From Gp6-AA40 sp036407095 (GTDB lineage Bacteria; Acidobacteriota; Vicinamibacteria; Vicinamibacterales; UBA2999): a DNA stretch of 64,000 nt. A model generated the notes under the pieces. That model had not been told where the DNA came from, did not search any database, and saw only the letters and a list, made by a program, of their open reading frames with translations. The stretch covers positions 127,350 through 191,349 of the forward strand of contig DASWZV010000129.1 in the NCBI GenBank assembly GCA_036407095.1, read 5' to 3'. Position numbers and translations under genes: made by a program. Shown piece by piece: positions 49,776 to 57,875 of this stretch (positions are counted from its first letter, which is position 1; each line of letters begins with the position of its first letter).

Positions 49776-52445
49776 CTACTCGGTGCGCAGCGCGTCGGCT
49801 GCGGCGATGCGAACGGCACGGTGCACCGGCACATAGCACGCCGCCAGCACCACGAGTGCGCACATCACCACAGTTGCCAGAAACGTCACCGGGTCAATCG
49901 GCGAAACACCGACGAGAAGCATCGACAACACCTGACCGGCGACAGCCGCGAGCGCAAGGCCGATCAGCGACCCGATTCCTGCGAGCGCGATCGCGTGCTT
50001 CATCGCGAGCGTGACGACGACGCGGCGCGGAGCCCCAAGGGCGGAACGAATCGCAATCTCGCGCGTCCGTTGCGCGACGGCGTAGGCAGTGACCCCATAC
50101 ACGCCGATCGCCGCGAGTAGGATGCCCAAGATGCCAAGGCCGCCGGCGATCGCCGCGCCCAGACGCTGCGGAAGCAGACCGACAGCGAGCACGTCTTCGA
50201 GAGGGCGCGCAGTCGGCTGCGGCAGGCTGGCATTCATTCCGGTGACGATCGAACGGAGCTGGTTGCCCACGCGGCGACCGTTCGACGTCCGAACCACGAT
50301 CGTCGTCCCGTTTCGATAGTTCTGGCGAAACGGCAGGTACACGTACGGCTCGCCGCCGTTGCCGAAGCTGCTGTACTGAAGATCGCGTGCAACACCGACC
50401 ACCTGCATCAGCGCGTGCACGCGGCCGCCGCCGTTGACGACGATCGGCTGCCCAATCGGATCCTGCCGAGGCCAGAAGCGACGTGCGGCTGCTTCACCCA
50501 CGATCGCCACGAGCGGCGCTCCTTCGGCATCGTCTCGAGTGAAATCACGACCGCTGAGAAGCGGGATCTGCAGTGCGGCGAAGTAGCCCGGCTCGACGAT
50601 GTTGCCGCTCGCAGCGACGTCGGCCGACACCTGCCCCGGCAGCGGCTGCGCTCCAGGCAGCGACAGACCGATGCCGAGGGTTTCGGTCGCAAGCGGAAGC
50701 ACCTGTGCGAGCGAGGCTCCCTGGACGCCGGGCACCGCCCGCACTCGGTCGAGCAGATCGCGGACGAAACCGGGCCCTGTCGTCGACGTGTACCCGGCAA
50801 GCGAGAGATCGAGCGGCGCGACTTCGACGTTGCGCGCGTCGAATCCTGCGTCGGTCGAGCGCGCGCTCTGGATCGTGCGCAGGAACAACCCGCCGATGAT
50901 CACGAGAAGCAGGCTGAGCGCGACTTGTGAGACCACGAACGCCGAACGCAGGCGCAGCCGTGGCCCGTGCGACTCGTCCTTGAGCACAGTCGACACGTCA
51001 GTACGCGAGGCGTGAAGGGCCGGAGCAAGGCCCGAGAGGAGCGCGGCCCCGAGAGACAGGCTCATCGCAAACGCGAGCGCGCGCCAGTCGAGTCCGATCG
51101 ACACGTGCACCGGGATCGGGAGGGTTGGAAGGACCGAGGCCATCGCAAGCGCCATCACCCGCGCGAGACCGACGCCGAGCACCGCGCCAATCGCGAACAA
51201 CAGCATGGTCTCGGTGAGCAACTGCCTGACGAGTCGCGTGCGTGCCGCGCCGATTGCGAGGCGCAACGCCATCTCGCGACGGCGGCCCGCTGCGCGCGCG
51301 AGCAACAGACCGGCGACATTCGCGCAGGCGATCACGAGCACCGTGGACGTGAGCGCCGCGAGCAGGGCCACGAACGCTGCGGCGACAGGCCCATTGCCTG
51401 CGACCGGCGACGCGGGCTGCACGCGCAGTGCGGCGCCGCGTATGTTCTGCGACGATGAGAATTCCGCACGCAGCGCGCGATCGATCGCATTCAGGTCGGC
51501 CGCCGCCTGTGCGAGTGATACGCCTGGTTTCAGACGGCCTCCCATCACCAGCCATCCGGCGCGGCGTGCTTCCATCTGATCCGGCGTCGACCCGGTGACA
51601 AACGTCACCATGCTCATCGGCACCCAGAGGTCGGCATCGACGATGGTCGTACCCTGAAATCCTTCAGGCGCAACCCCCACAACCGTCATCGGGTAGCGAT
51701 TCAGGCGCACGGTCGTCCCGACGATCGCCGGATCGCCGCCAAACTTGCGCATCCAGAAGCGGTGGCTCAACACGACGAACGGGCTCGCACCGGAAAGGTC
51801 GCTCTCGCCTGCATCGAACACCCGTCCGATCGCCGCGCGTGTCCCGAGCGCCGCGAAGTAGTTGGTGGTAACGACGTCGCCGACGACTTCTTCGACTCCG
51901 CCCTGAGCCGCAAGGCTCATCGTCTTCGGGAACAGCGGATGCGCGAAGACGTGCTCCAGCGCGGTGGTTCGACGACGGATGTCGAGATAGTCGGGGTATG
52001 AGGCCGGGTTGAAGCCGAACGGAAGGCCGTCGAAGGCGCGGCCGATCTCGACCAGCCGGGCCGGTTCAGCGACCGCTTCGGGCGAGAAACGCAGCAGCGC
52101 GTCCGCGATCGTGAACACCGCTGTGTCTGCGCCGATACCGATCGCCAGCGAGAGCGCGGCGGTGAGCGCGAACAGTGGATTGCGTACCAGCAGTCGCACG
52201 GCATAACGGACATCGCGAGCGAGCGAGTCGATCGACACGCCGGCTCGTGACTCGCGCACCTGCACCTTCACCGACTCGATGCCCAACTCGAGCGCAGCGG
52301 CGCGTCTGGCGGCCGCCGGCTCCATGCCACCGCGGATCTTCTCGATCGCGAGCAGATCGAGCATCGCTCGCATCTCTTCGTCCAGCTCGCGCTCGACGCG
52401 ATCGCGCCGGAGGAGGTTGTGTAACAGGCTCTTCAGACGTGCCAT
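49776..52445 (-). CDS. Large orphan ABC-type permease (MacB/FtsX-like, ADOP family)
   Basis: An 889-residue inner-membrane protein. An N-terminal helical region (RRDRVERELDEEMRAMLDLL) is followed by the first FtsX/MacB unit: a membrane helix at PLFALTAALSLAIGIGADTA, then a large periplasmic domain. Three helices follow, then a second periplasmic domain and a final three helices (LGILGILLAAIGVYGVTAYA, then ALGAPRRVVVTLAMKHAIAL). Proteins of this layout are multiplied in Acidobacteria (acidobacterial duplicated orphan permeases) and lack a partner ATPase gene nearby, as here. They are thought to act in lipoprotein or peptide export. A palindrome lies just upstream of the start. Confidence 0.93.
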   Translation of the reverse strand: MARLKSLLHNLLRRDRVERELDEEMRAMLDLLAIEKIRGGMEPAAARRAAALELGIESVKVQVRESRAGVSIDSLARDVRYAVRLLVRNPLFALTAALSLAIGIGADTAVFTIADALLRFSPEAVAEPARLVEIGRAFDGLPFGFNPASYPDYLDIRRRTTALEHVFAHPLFPKTMSLAAQGGVEEVVGDVVTTNYFAALGTRAAIGRVFDAGESDLSGASPFVVLSHRFWMRKFGGDPAIVGTTVRLNRYPMTVVGVAPEGFQGTTIVDADLWVPMSMVTFVTGSTPDQMEARRAGWLVMGGRLKPGVSLAQAAADLNAIDRALRAEFSSSQNIRGAALRVQPASPVAGNGPVAAAFVALLAALTSTVLVIACANVAGLLLARAAGRRREMALRLAIGAARTRLVRQLLTETMLLFAIGAVLGVGLARVMALAMASVLPTLPIPVHVSIGLDWRALAFAMSLSLGAALLSGLAPALHASRTDVSTVLKDESHGPRLRLRSAFVVSQVALSLLLVIIGGLFLRTIQSARSTDAGFDARNVEVAPLDLSLAGYTSTTGPGFVRDLLDRVRAVPGVQGASLAQVLPLATETLGIGLSLPGAQPLPGQVSADVAASGNIVEPGYFAALQIPLLSGRDFTRDDAEGAPLVAIVGEAAARRFWPRQDPIGQPIVVNGGGRVHALMQVVGVARDLQYSSFGNGGEPYVYLPFRQNYRNGTTIVVRTSNGRRVGNQLRSIVTGMNASLPQPTARPLEDVLAVGLLPQRLGAAIAGGLGILGILLAAIGVYGVTAYAVAQRTREIAIRSALGAPRRVVVTLAMKHAIALAGIGSLIGLALAAVAGQVLSMLLVGVSPIDPVTFLATVVMCALVVLAACYVPVHRAVRIAAADALRTE

Positions 52446-52455
52446 CGGCCGGCTC

Positions 52456-52474
52456 CGTATAGACGTGCTATACG
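52456..52474 (-). promoter_or_regulatory. Palindrome upstream of the permease (possible operator)
   Basis: A perfect 7-bp inverted repeat CGTATAG-ACGTG-CTATACG lies 11 bases before the ATG of the permease. Its position next to the start fits a repressor-binding site. PadR-type regulators often accompany such permeases and bind TATAC-type palindromes, but none is encoded in this window, so the protein partner is unknown. Confidence 0.5.
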
Positions 52475-52515
52475 AGAGCCACTGTGCGATCGTTCCTATC
52501 GAATGTCAATAGGAC

Positions 52516-52920
52516 TCACGGCGCGACGATGCGGAGCTTGGGGAAGTAGGCTCGGTATCGCCGGGCGTCGCGCGTCAGCAGCGTGAAGCCCGCAATCGCG
52601 GCGTGCGCACCGATGTAGAAGTCAGGCATCGGCGACCGGCGCTCGCCGCCACGACGGCGATAGCTCACGAAACACTGTCCGGCGAGAAACGCCGCCTCGA
52701 AGGGCAGGGGGACCCTGCGGTAATAGTGGGTGGGCAGTGCCTCATCGAGATCTTCGATGCCTTCGAAACGGACGGACACCTCAGCGTAGATGATCGGGTT
52801 GATGACGAGCGTCCCATTTCGGGCGGCGTCCGCCAGCATCGCGCCCGACCAGTCCCCCCACATTTCGTCCTCGGTGAAGACGTCGAGAAGCACGTTGCTG
52901 TCGACGAGGGTCGTCGCCAC
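52516..52920 (-). CDS. vapC: VapC-type PIN-domain toxin
   Basis: A 134-residue PIN-domain ribonuclease. The four acidic residues of the PIN site are present: D7 (TLVDSNVLLDV), E47 (IIYAEVS), D100 (MPDFYIGAH) and D118 (LLTRDARRY). VapC toxins cleave tRNA or rRNA when freed from their antitoxin. It begins with GTG immediately after the antitoxin stop (52921), as expected for a toxin-antitoxin operon. Confidence 0.93.
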   Translation of the reverse strand: MATTLVDSNVLLDVFTEDEMWGDWSGAMLADAARNGTLVINPIIYAEVSVRFEGIEDLDEALPTHYYRRVPLPFEAAFLAGQCFVSYRRRGGERRSPMPDFYIGAHAAIAGFTLLTRDARRYRAYFPKLRIVAP

Positions 52921-53151
52921 TCACCCGCGCGTGAGTTTCATGATTTCATCGGTCGTGATCCGCCGGCTCCCACGGCCGCGCATGTGCTCGATCAGCGCGC
53001 GACCGCGGTCGGCCCGCCGCGGCGTCTTCGAGCGGGTCATCCGGACGGCGTCGCGATCGATTTCGAACTCCACCTCTGTGTTCGGAAGCAGTCCAAGCTT
53101 TTCGCGGATCGGGAGCGGAATCGTCACCTGACCCTTGCTCGTGATTCGCAT
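52921..53151 (-). CDS. vapB: AbrB/MazE-type antitoxin
   Basis: A 76-residue protein with the AbrB swapped-hairpin DNA-binding domain at its start (MRITSKGQVTIPLPIREKLG, then LLPNTEVEFEIDRDAVRM) and an Arg-rich C-terminal part (RALIEHMRGRGSRR) that would wrap the toxin. Antitoxins of this type bind their own promoter. ATG 53151 is used since TAGGAG lies upstream and the domain begins there. The toxin gene follows with no gap. Confidence 0.92.
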   Translation of the reverse strand: MRITSKGQVTIPLPIREKLGLLPNTEVEFEIDRDAVRMTRSKTPRRADRGRALIEHMRGRGSRRITTDEIMKLTRG

Positions 53152-53156
53152 TTCAG

Positions 53157-53182
53157 TATTACTCCTACCAGTAAGAGTAATA
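53157..53182 (-). promoter_or_regulatory. Inverted-repeat operator of the toxin-antitoxin operon
   Basis: A perfect 8-bp inverted repeat (TATTACTC ... GAGTAATA, 53157-53164 and 53175-53182) lies 6-31 bases upstream of the antitoxin start and overlaps its ribosome-binding site. Its position and symmetry fit an autorepression site bound by the AbrB-type antitoxin. Confidence 0.7.
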
Positions 53183-53215
53183 CCTTTTTGAGTCCCTGGC
53201 AAGCGAACCGGCGAT

Positions 53216-53455
53216 TCACGGTGATGAGACGGGAGGTGTCCGAGCCAACTCGTGGAGCGGCCGGCCGGCGTAGTACCGGTTCGACGCCGACACATGCAGG
53301 ATCAGGTTCCCGACGGCATTCGACTATTCGTTGGGCCGCCACCAGACGTCCTCGTCGTCGAGCGCCTGCGAACAGGCACGGACCTGACGCGGGAACTCGT
53401 TGAGCAGCCTGGCCGTGACGATCTGCAGAAACTCGGTGCCCAGGGATCCATCCAT
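53216..53455 (-). pseudogene. Truncated DinB-family pseudogene with in-frame stop
   Basis: On the minus strand MDGSLGTEFLQIVTARL and onward reads like the start of a DinB protein up to DEDVWWRPNE (codon 43). Codon 44 is TAG (53324-53326), where relatives usually have Gln. The same frame then continues with SNAVGNLILHVSASNRYY, the expected next helix with its metal His, before it ends at codon 80, about 90 residues short of a full protein. It is a decayed gene: a nonsense mutation plus loss of the 3' part. Confidence 0.65.
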
Positions 53456-53488
53456 CGAGCGGAATGATAAGCTCTCACGCGGCCACGG

Positions 53489-53532
53489 GTCGGGAGTCAC
53501 TTTCAATCCCGTCCTCGAGAGTGACTCCCGAC
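53489..53532. repeat. Perfect 13-bp inverted repeat
   Basis: GTCGGGAGTCACT (53489-53501) and AGTGACTCCCGAC (53520-53532) are perfect complements around an 18-base loop. It lies just upstream of the CHRD gene, before its ribosome-binding site GAGG, and may form a hairpin in the leader mRNA. The GGGAGTCA words resemble those of the GGAATCAGGA elements. Confidence 0.85.
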
Positions 53533-53550
53533 TCCATCACGAGGTACACG

Positions 53551-54003
53551 TTGAAAACGAGATACGCCGGGATCGCCATTGCCATCATCCTTGCCACGGT
53601 CGTGGCCGCGGCGTCCATGGCCGCGCAGAGCGGCGAGAAGTACACCGCGCGCCTCGGGTGGGTCCCGGTTGCCGGCGGCCCGGATCGAGCCAACGTCACG
53701 GGCAAAGGTACGGCGACGGCAGTCCTCGCGGGACGGAAGCTCACCATCACCGGATCGTTCGAGGGGCTGGCTGCGCCCGCGACGGTGGCGCGCCTGCATC
53801 GCGGTGTCGCGAAGGGCGCGCGCGGAAACGCGATCGGCGAGCTGACGATCACGAAGGCGACGAGCGGGATGATCTCGGGCTCGGTCGATCTGACGATGGA
53901 GCAGGTCGAGAGTCTGAAGCAGGGCAAACTCTACGTGCAGGTTCACAGCGAGAAGGGCGTGGCTCCGGACGGCAGCAACCTCTGGGGCTGGTTCTCGAAG
54001 TAG
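53551..54003 (+). CDS. Secreted CHRD-domain protein
   Basis: A 150-residue exported protein. After the signal peptide (MKTRYAGIAIAIILATVVAA to AQ) a single CHRD-type beta domain fills the rest: TARLGWVPVAGGPDRANVTG, LTITGSFEGLAAPATVARLH, and QGKLYVQVHSEKGVAPDGSN. CHRD domains occur in chordin and in many bacterial secreted proteins; a role in binding at the surface is possible. TTG 53551 is taken because GAGG is seven bases upstream; the frame before it is repeat-derived. The quinohaemoprotein gene follows. Confidence 0.85.
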   Translation: MKTRYAGIAIAIILATVVAAASMAAQSGEKYTARLGWVPVAGGPDRANVTGKGTATAVLAGRKLTITGSFEGLAAPATVARLHRGVAKGARGNAIGELTITKATSGMISGSVDLTMEQVESLKQGKLYVQVHSEKGVAPDGSNLWGWFSK

Positions 54004-54063
54004 CGCGATCGCTTGACGCGACCGGGCCACCTGGAGGTGGCCACTACGTTGACGAGGTGTTCG

Positions 54064-56223
54064 ATGATCGGTTTGAAGAAGCCACTGTCCTTCACGCTCG
54101 CCGGCGTGTTCGTCTCGAGCGTGATGCTCGTGAGCGGTCAGCAGCCGCCGCCGGCACCCTTCACCGCCGATCAGGCCAACGCCGGACGCGCCGCCTATCA
54201 AACCAACTGTGCGGGGTGCCACGGCAACGACTTGATGGGATATCCACCGCTTGCCGGCTCCGCGTTCGTCGGCAGCTGGGGCTCGCGCAACACGCGCGAT
54301 CTCTTCGGCCTGATCCAGACGACGATGCCGAGCGACCGGCCGGGATCGCTGCCCGCCGACACCTACGTCAGCATCGTGGCGTACATTCTCCAGTCCAACG
54401 GACGCACGCCAGGCAATCAGCCGTTGACCGCAACGACGTCTGCGCTCATCGGCGGCGCGCCCGGACAGACGGCACCCACCCCCGCTCCAGCGCAGAACGC
54501 GGCAGCCGCGCCAGCAGGACGCGGCGCCGGTGCCGCAGGCGCCGCGGCCGGGGGCGCCGGACGCGGCCGAGGCGACGCGGCGCCGGTCGTCGGCCTCACC
54601 GTGAGCGGCGAAGTGAAGGATTACGCGCGCGTGACCGACGAGATGCTGCGCAATCCCGCGCCCGGCGACTGGCTCACGATTCGACGCGATCAGTTCGCAT
54701 CCAACTACAGCCCGCTGAATCAGATCACCCGCGACAACGCACAGGATCTGCAGCTCGCGTGGGTGGCGCCGATGGCTGAAGGCGGCACGAACCAACCGTC
54801 ACCGCTCGCGCACAACGGCACCATCTTCCTCAACAACACCGGCGGCATCATCCAGGCGCTCGATGGCAAGACCGGCGATGTGATCTGGGAACAGCGTCTC
54901 GGCGGCAACACGGCGATGCGCGGCATGACGCTCTACGACGACAAGCTGTACATCGCGATGAGCAATGCGCACCTGGTGGCGCTCGACGCGAAGACCGGAA
55001 AGGTCGCGTGGGACGTCGCGATGCCGGACGGCCGCGGCAGTTCGAGCGGCCCGATGGTGGCGAAGGGCAAAGTGATCGAGGGCATGGGCGGCTGCCAGCA
55101 GTACGTCGACACGAAATGTTTCATCAGCGCATACGATGCGCAGACCGGCAAGCAGCTCTGGCGCTTCTACACGATCGCGAAGGAAGGCGAACCGGGCGGC
55201 AACTCCTGGGGCAGTTTGACGAACCTGTTCCGCGCCGGCGGCGAGACGTGGATCACGGGCAGCTACGATCCCGATCTCAACATCACCTACTGGGGCACCG
55301 CGCAGGCGAAGCCGTGGATGCCGGTCAGCCGCGGCATGTATACGCTCGACAAGGCGCTGTATACGAGCTCCACCGTCGCGCTCGATGCGGACACCGGCAA
55401 GCTGGTCTGGTACTACTCGCACGCGCCCGGCGAAGCTCTCGATCTCGACATCGTCTTCGAGCGCGTCCTCGTTGATTCCGGCGGTCAGAATCTCGTGTTC
55501 ACGATCGGCAAGGACGGCATCCTGTGGAAGCTCGATCGCAAGACCGGCAAGTATCTCGGACACAAGGAGACGATCTTCCAGAACGTGTGGGAGAAGTTCG
55601 ATCCGCAGACCGGCACGCCGATGTATCGGCAGGACATCATCGACCACGAGATCGGTCAATGGATCGATGGGTGCCCGAGCTCCGAGGGCGGCAAGAACTG
55701 GCAGGCGATGAGCCACCACAAGCCGACGAATCAGTTGATCATCCCGCTCAGCCAGAGCTGCATCGCGATTCGCGCGCAGAAGATCGAGCAGAAGGCCGGC
55801 GGCGGCAGCGGCGGCGGCGCCGACCGGCGCTTCTACGAGATGCCAGGCACCGATGGCAACATCGGCCGGCTCGCCGCGTTCGACGTGAACAGCCTGAAGG
55901 AAACCTGGTCGTTCCAGCAGCGCGCGCCATTCCTGACGGCGGTGCTCTCGACCGCAGGCGGTGTCGCCTTCGTCGGCGATCTCGATCGATCGTTCAAGGC
56001 GGTCGACGTGCGCACGGGCAAGATCCTGTGGCAGACCCGCCTGGCGACCTCGGTGCAGGGATTTCCGATGTCGTTCACCGTCGACGGCAAGCAGTACATC
56101 GCCGTGACCACCGGACTCGGCGGCGGCAGTCCGCGGCTCGTGCCGTCGACGCTCGCGCCGGAAATTCGGGTACCGACGACGGGTCAGGCGCTGTACGTGT
56201 TTGCGTTGCCGGAAAAGCGGTAG
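54064..56223 (+). CDS. PQQ-dependent dehydrogenase with N-terminal cytochrome c
   Basis: A 719-residue periplasmic quinohaemoprotein. After the signal peptide (to about 26) a cytochrome c domain has NCAGCHG (C49, C52, H53). A Gly/Ala/Pro/Arg-rich linker (about 130-175) leads into an eight-bladed PQQ propeller whose W-docking repeats are visible: LDGKTGDVIWEQRL, AKTGKVAWDVAM, AQTGKQLWRFYT, ADTGKLVWYYSH and RTGKILWQTRL. It should oxidise an alcohol or aldehyde and hand electrons to its own haem. The vicinal disulfide typical of methanol dehydrogenase is not evident. The start at 54064 has GAGGTG upstream and a good signal. Confidence 0.93.
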   Translation: MIGLKKPLSFTLAGVFVSSVMLVSGQQPPPAPFTADQANAGRAAYQTNCAGCHGNDLMGYPPLAGSAFVGSWGSRNTRDLFGLIQTTMPSDRPGSLPADTYVSIVAYILQSNGRTPGNQPLTATTSALIGGAPGQTAPTPAPAQNAAAAPAGRGAGAAGAAAGGAGRGRGDAAPVVGLTVSGEVKDYARVTDEMLRNPAPGDWLTIRRDQFASNYSPLNQITRDNAQDLQLAWVAPMAEGGTNQPSPLAHNGTIFLNNTGGIIQALDGKTGDVIWEQRLGGNTAMRGMTLYDDKLYIAMSNAHLVALDAKTGKVAWDVAMPDGRGSSSGPMVAKGKVIEGMGGCQQYVDTKCFISAYDAQTGKQLWRFYTIAKEGEPGGNSWGSLTNLFRAGGETWITGSYDPDLNITYWGTAQAKPWMPVSRGMYTLDKALYTSSTVALDADTGKLVWYYSHAPGEALDLDIVFERVLVDSGGQNLVFTIGKDGILWKLDRKTGKYLGHKETIFQNVWEKFDPQTGTPMYRQDIIDHEIGQWIDGCPSSEGGKNWQAMSHHKPTNQLIIPLSQSCIAIRAQKIEQKAGGGSGGGADRRFYEMPGTDGNIGRLAAFDVNSLKETWSFQQRAPFLTAVLSTAGGVAFVGDLDRSFKAVDVRTGKILWQTRLATSVQGFPMSFTVDGKQYIAVTTGLGGGSPRLVPSTLAPEIRVPTTGQALYVFALPEKR

Positions 56224-56271
56224 CAGAGTCAGCGCGGAGACGACGTCCGCTTCAAATGGGGAATCAAGATC

Positions 56272-57786
56272 ATGCGTAACTACTCTTTGATGTTCGCCAC
56301 GATCGTGGGCCTCATGTGTCCGAGGCTGGCCTCAGCTCAAACCTGCGAGGCTCTTTCCTCTCTCAAGCTTCCTGACACGAGCATCACTGCGGCGACCTCT
56401 GTCGCAGCAGGCGCGTTTACGGCGCCGGGCCGCGGTGGCCGCGGCGGAAACCAGTTCGCCGATCTGCCGGCGTTCTGTCGTGTCGAGGCCACGCTGAAGC
56501 CGTCGGCCGATTCCGACATCAAAGTCGAGTACTGGCTGCCGGCGACCGCGTCTGCATGGAACGGGAAGTTCCAGGCCACTGGCAACGGCGGGTGGAACGG
56601 CAACATCGACCAGAATGCATTGGCCGCGGGTCTCAGACGCGGGTACGCGGCTGCCAGCACCGACACCGGCCATCAGGGCGGCGGCGGTCCGTGGATGCAG
56701 AACCGCGAGAAGATGATCGACTACGGCCATCGCGCGGTGCACGAGATGACCGTGAGGGGCAAGGCGATCGCGACGGCGTTCTACAACAGCGCGCCGAAGC
56801 TCTCCTACTTCACCGGCTGCTCGGCCGGTGGACGCCAGGGGCTGATTGCGGCACAGCGCTATCCCGAAGACTTCGACGGCATCGTCGCCGGCGCGCCCGC
56901 ACTCAATGCGACGGGACGCGCGGTGTTCTCGATGTACGTCGCGCAGAACCTGCACAAGGACGAAGCCGCGTACATCCCAGCGACGAAGTACCCCGCCATT
57001 CATGATGCCGTGCTCGCCGCGTGCGACAGCCTCGACGGCGTCAAGGATCGCGTGATCGAGAACCCGCTGAAGTGCAAATTCGATCCGAAGGTCATGGCGT
57101 GCAGCGGCGCCGATTCGCCGACGTGTCTCACGGAAGCCCAGATCAACGCGGCGCGCAAGATGTATCAAGCGGTGGTGAACACGAAGACCAAGAAGGAGAT
57201 CTTCCCCGGCCTCGCCTACGGCAGCGAGCTCGGCTGGGCGACATTCGGCTCGCCGCAACCCTTCGGCATCGGCGCGCAGATGTTCCAGTTCATGGTCTTC
57301 AACGATCAGAACTGGGACTACAAGACGCTGAACTTCGACGAGCACATGGCGCTCGTCGACAAGGCGGAAGCGGGTCTGATCAACGCACGCGATCCGAATC
57401 TGTCGAAGTTCACGTCACGCGGCGGCAAGCTGATTCAGTACCACGGCTGGTCCGATCCGCAGATTCCGTCAGCCAGCAGCACGCAGTACTACCAGAGCGT
57501 ACTCGACAAGATGGGCGGCGCTTCGAAAGTGACGGACAGCTATCGCCTCTTCATGGTGCCCGGCATGAACCACTGCGGCGGCGGCGACGGCACCGCCACG
57601 TTCGACATGCTCACGGCGCTCGAGAACTGGGTCGAGAAGAAGCAGGCGCCGGCGTCGATCCCCGCATCGCACGTCACCGAAGGCAAGGTCGATCGCACGC
57701 GGCCGCTCTGCCCGTTCCCACAGGTGGCTTCTTACAAGGGCACGGGTAGTACGGACGACGCGGCCAATTTCGTGTGTAAACAGTAG
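56272..57786 (+). CDS. Tannase / feruloyl esterase family hydrolase
   Basis: A 504-residue exported esterase with a signal peptide ending at SAQ (about 23). The nucleophile is in TGCSAGGRQG (Cys183-Ser184) and the catalytic His in MNHCGGGDG (His434-Cys435); this CS-D-HC arrangement, with a disulfide bringing Ser and His together, is characteristic of the tannase family. It would release gallate, ferulate or similar aromatic acids from esters in the periplasm. A likely Asp lies in FTSRGGKLIQYHGWSDPQIP. It follows the quinohaemoprotein dehydrogenase by 48 bases. Confidence 0.93.
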   Translation: MRNYSLMFATIVGLMCPRLASAQTCEALSSLKLPDTSITAATSVAAGAFTAPGRGGRGGNQFADLPAFCRVEATLKPSADSDIKVEYWLPATASAWNGKFQATGNGGWNGNIDQNALAAGLRRGYAAASTDTGHQGGGGPWMQNREKMIDYGHRAVHEMTVRGKAIATAFYNSAPKLSYFTGCSAGGRQGLIAAQRYPEDFDGIVAGAPALNATGRAVFSMYVAQNLHKDEAAYIPATKYPAIHDAVLAACDSLDGVKDRVIENPLKCKFDPKVMACSGADSPTCLTEAQINAARKMYQAVVNTKTKKEIFPGLAYGSELGWATFGSPQPFGIGAQMFQFMVFNDQNWDYKTLNFDEHMALVDKAEAGLINARDPNLSKFTSRGGKLIQYHGWSDPQIPSASSTQYYQSVLDKMGGASKVTDSYRLFMVPGMNHCGGGDGTATFDMLTALENWVEKKQAPASIPASHVTEGKVDRTRPLCPFPQVASYKGTGSTDDAANFVCKQ

Positions 57787-57806
57787 GCCCCAGGGCTCAG
57801 GCCTCG

Positions 57807-57860
57807 GGCCTCAGGGCTGGTCTAGGCCTCAGGCCTGATTACTGGCCCAGCCCTGAGGCC
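57807..57860. repeat. Long GGCCTCAGGG hairpin repeat, copy 2
   Basis: Arms GGCCTCAGGGCTGG (57807-57820) and CCAGCCCTGAGGCC (57847-57860) are perfect complements around a 26-base loop. Further words of the same type extend the element to 57784-57878. It matches the copy at 31214-31301 in arm sequence and fills the gap between the convergent esterase and TIGR03435 genes. Confidence 0.9.
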
Positions 57861-57875
57861 TGAGCCCTGAGGCCT

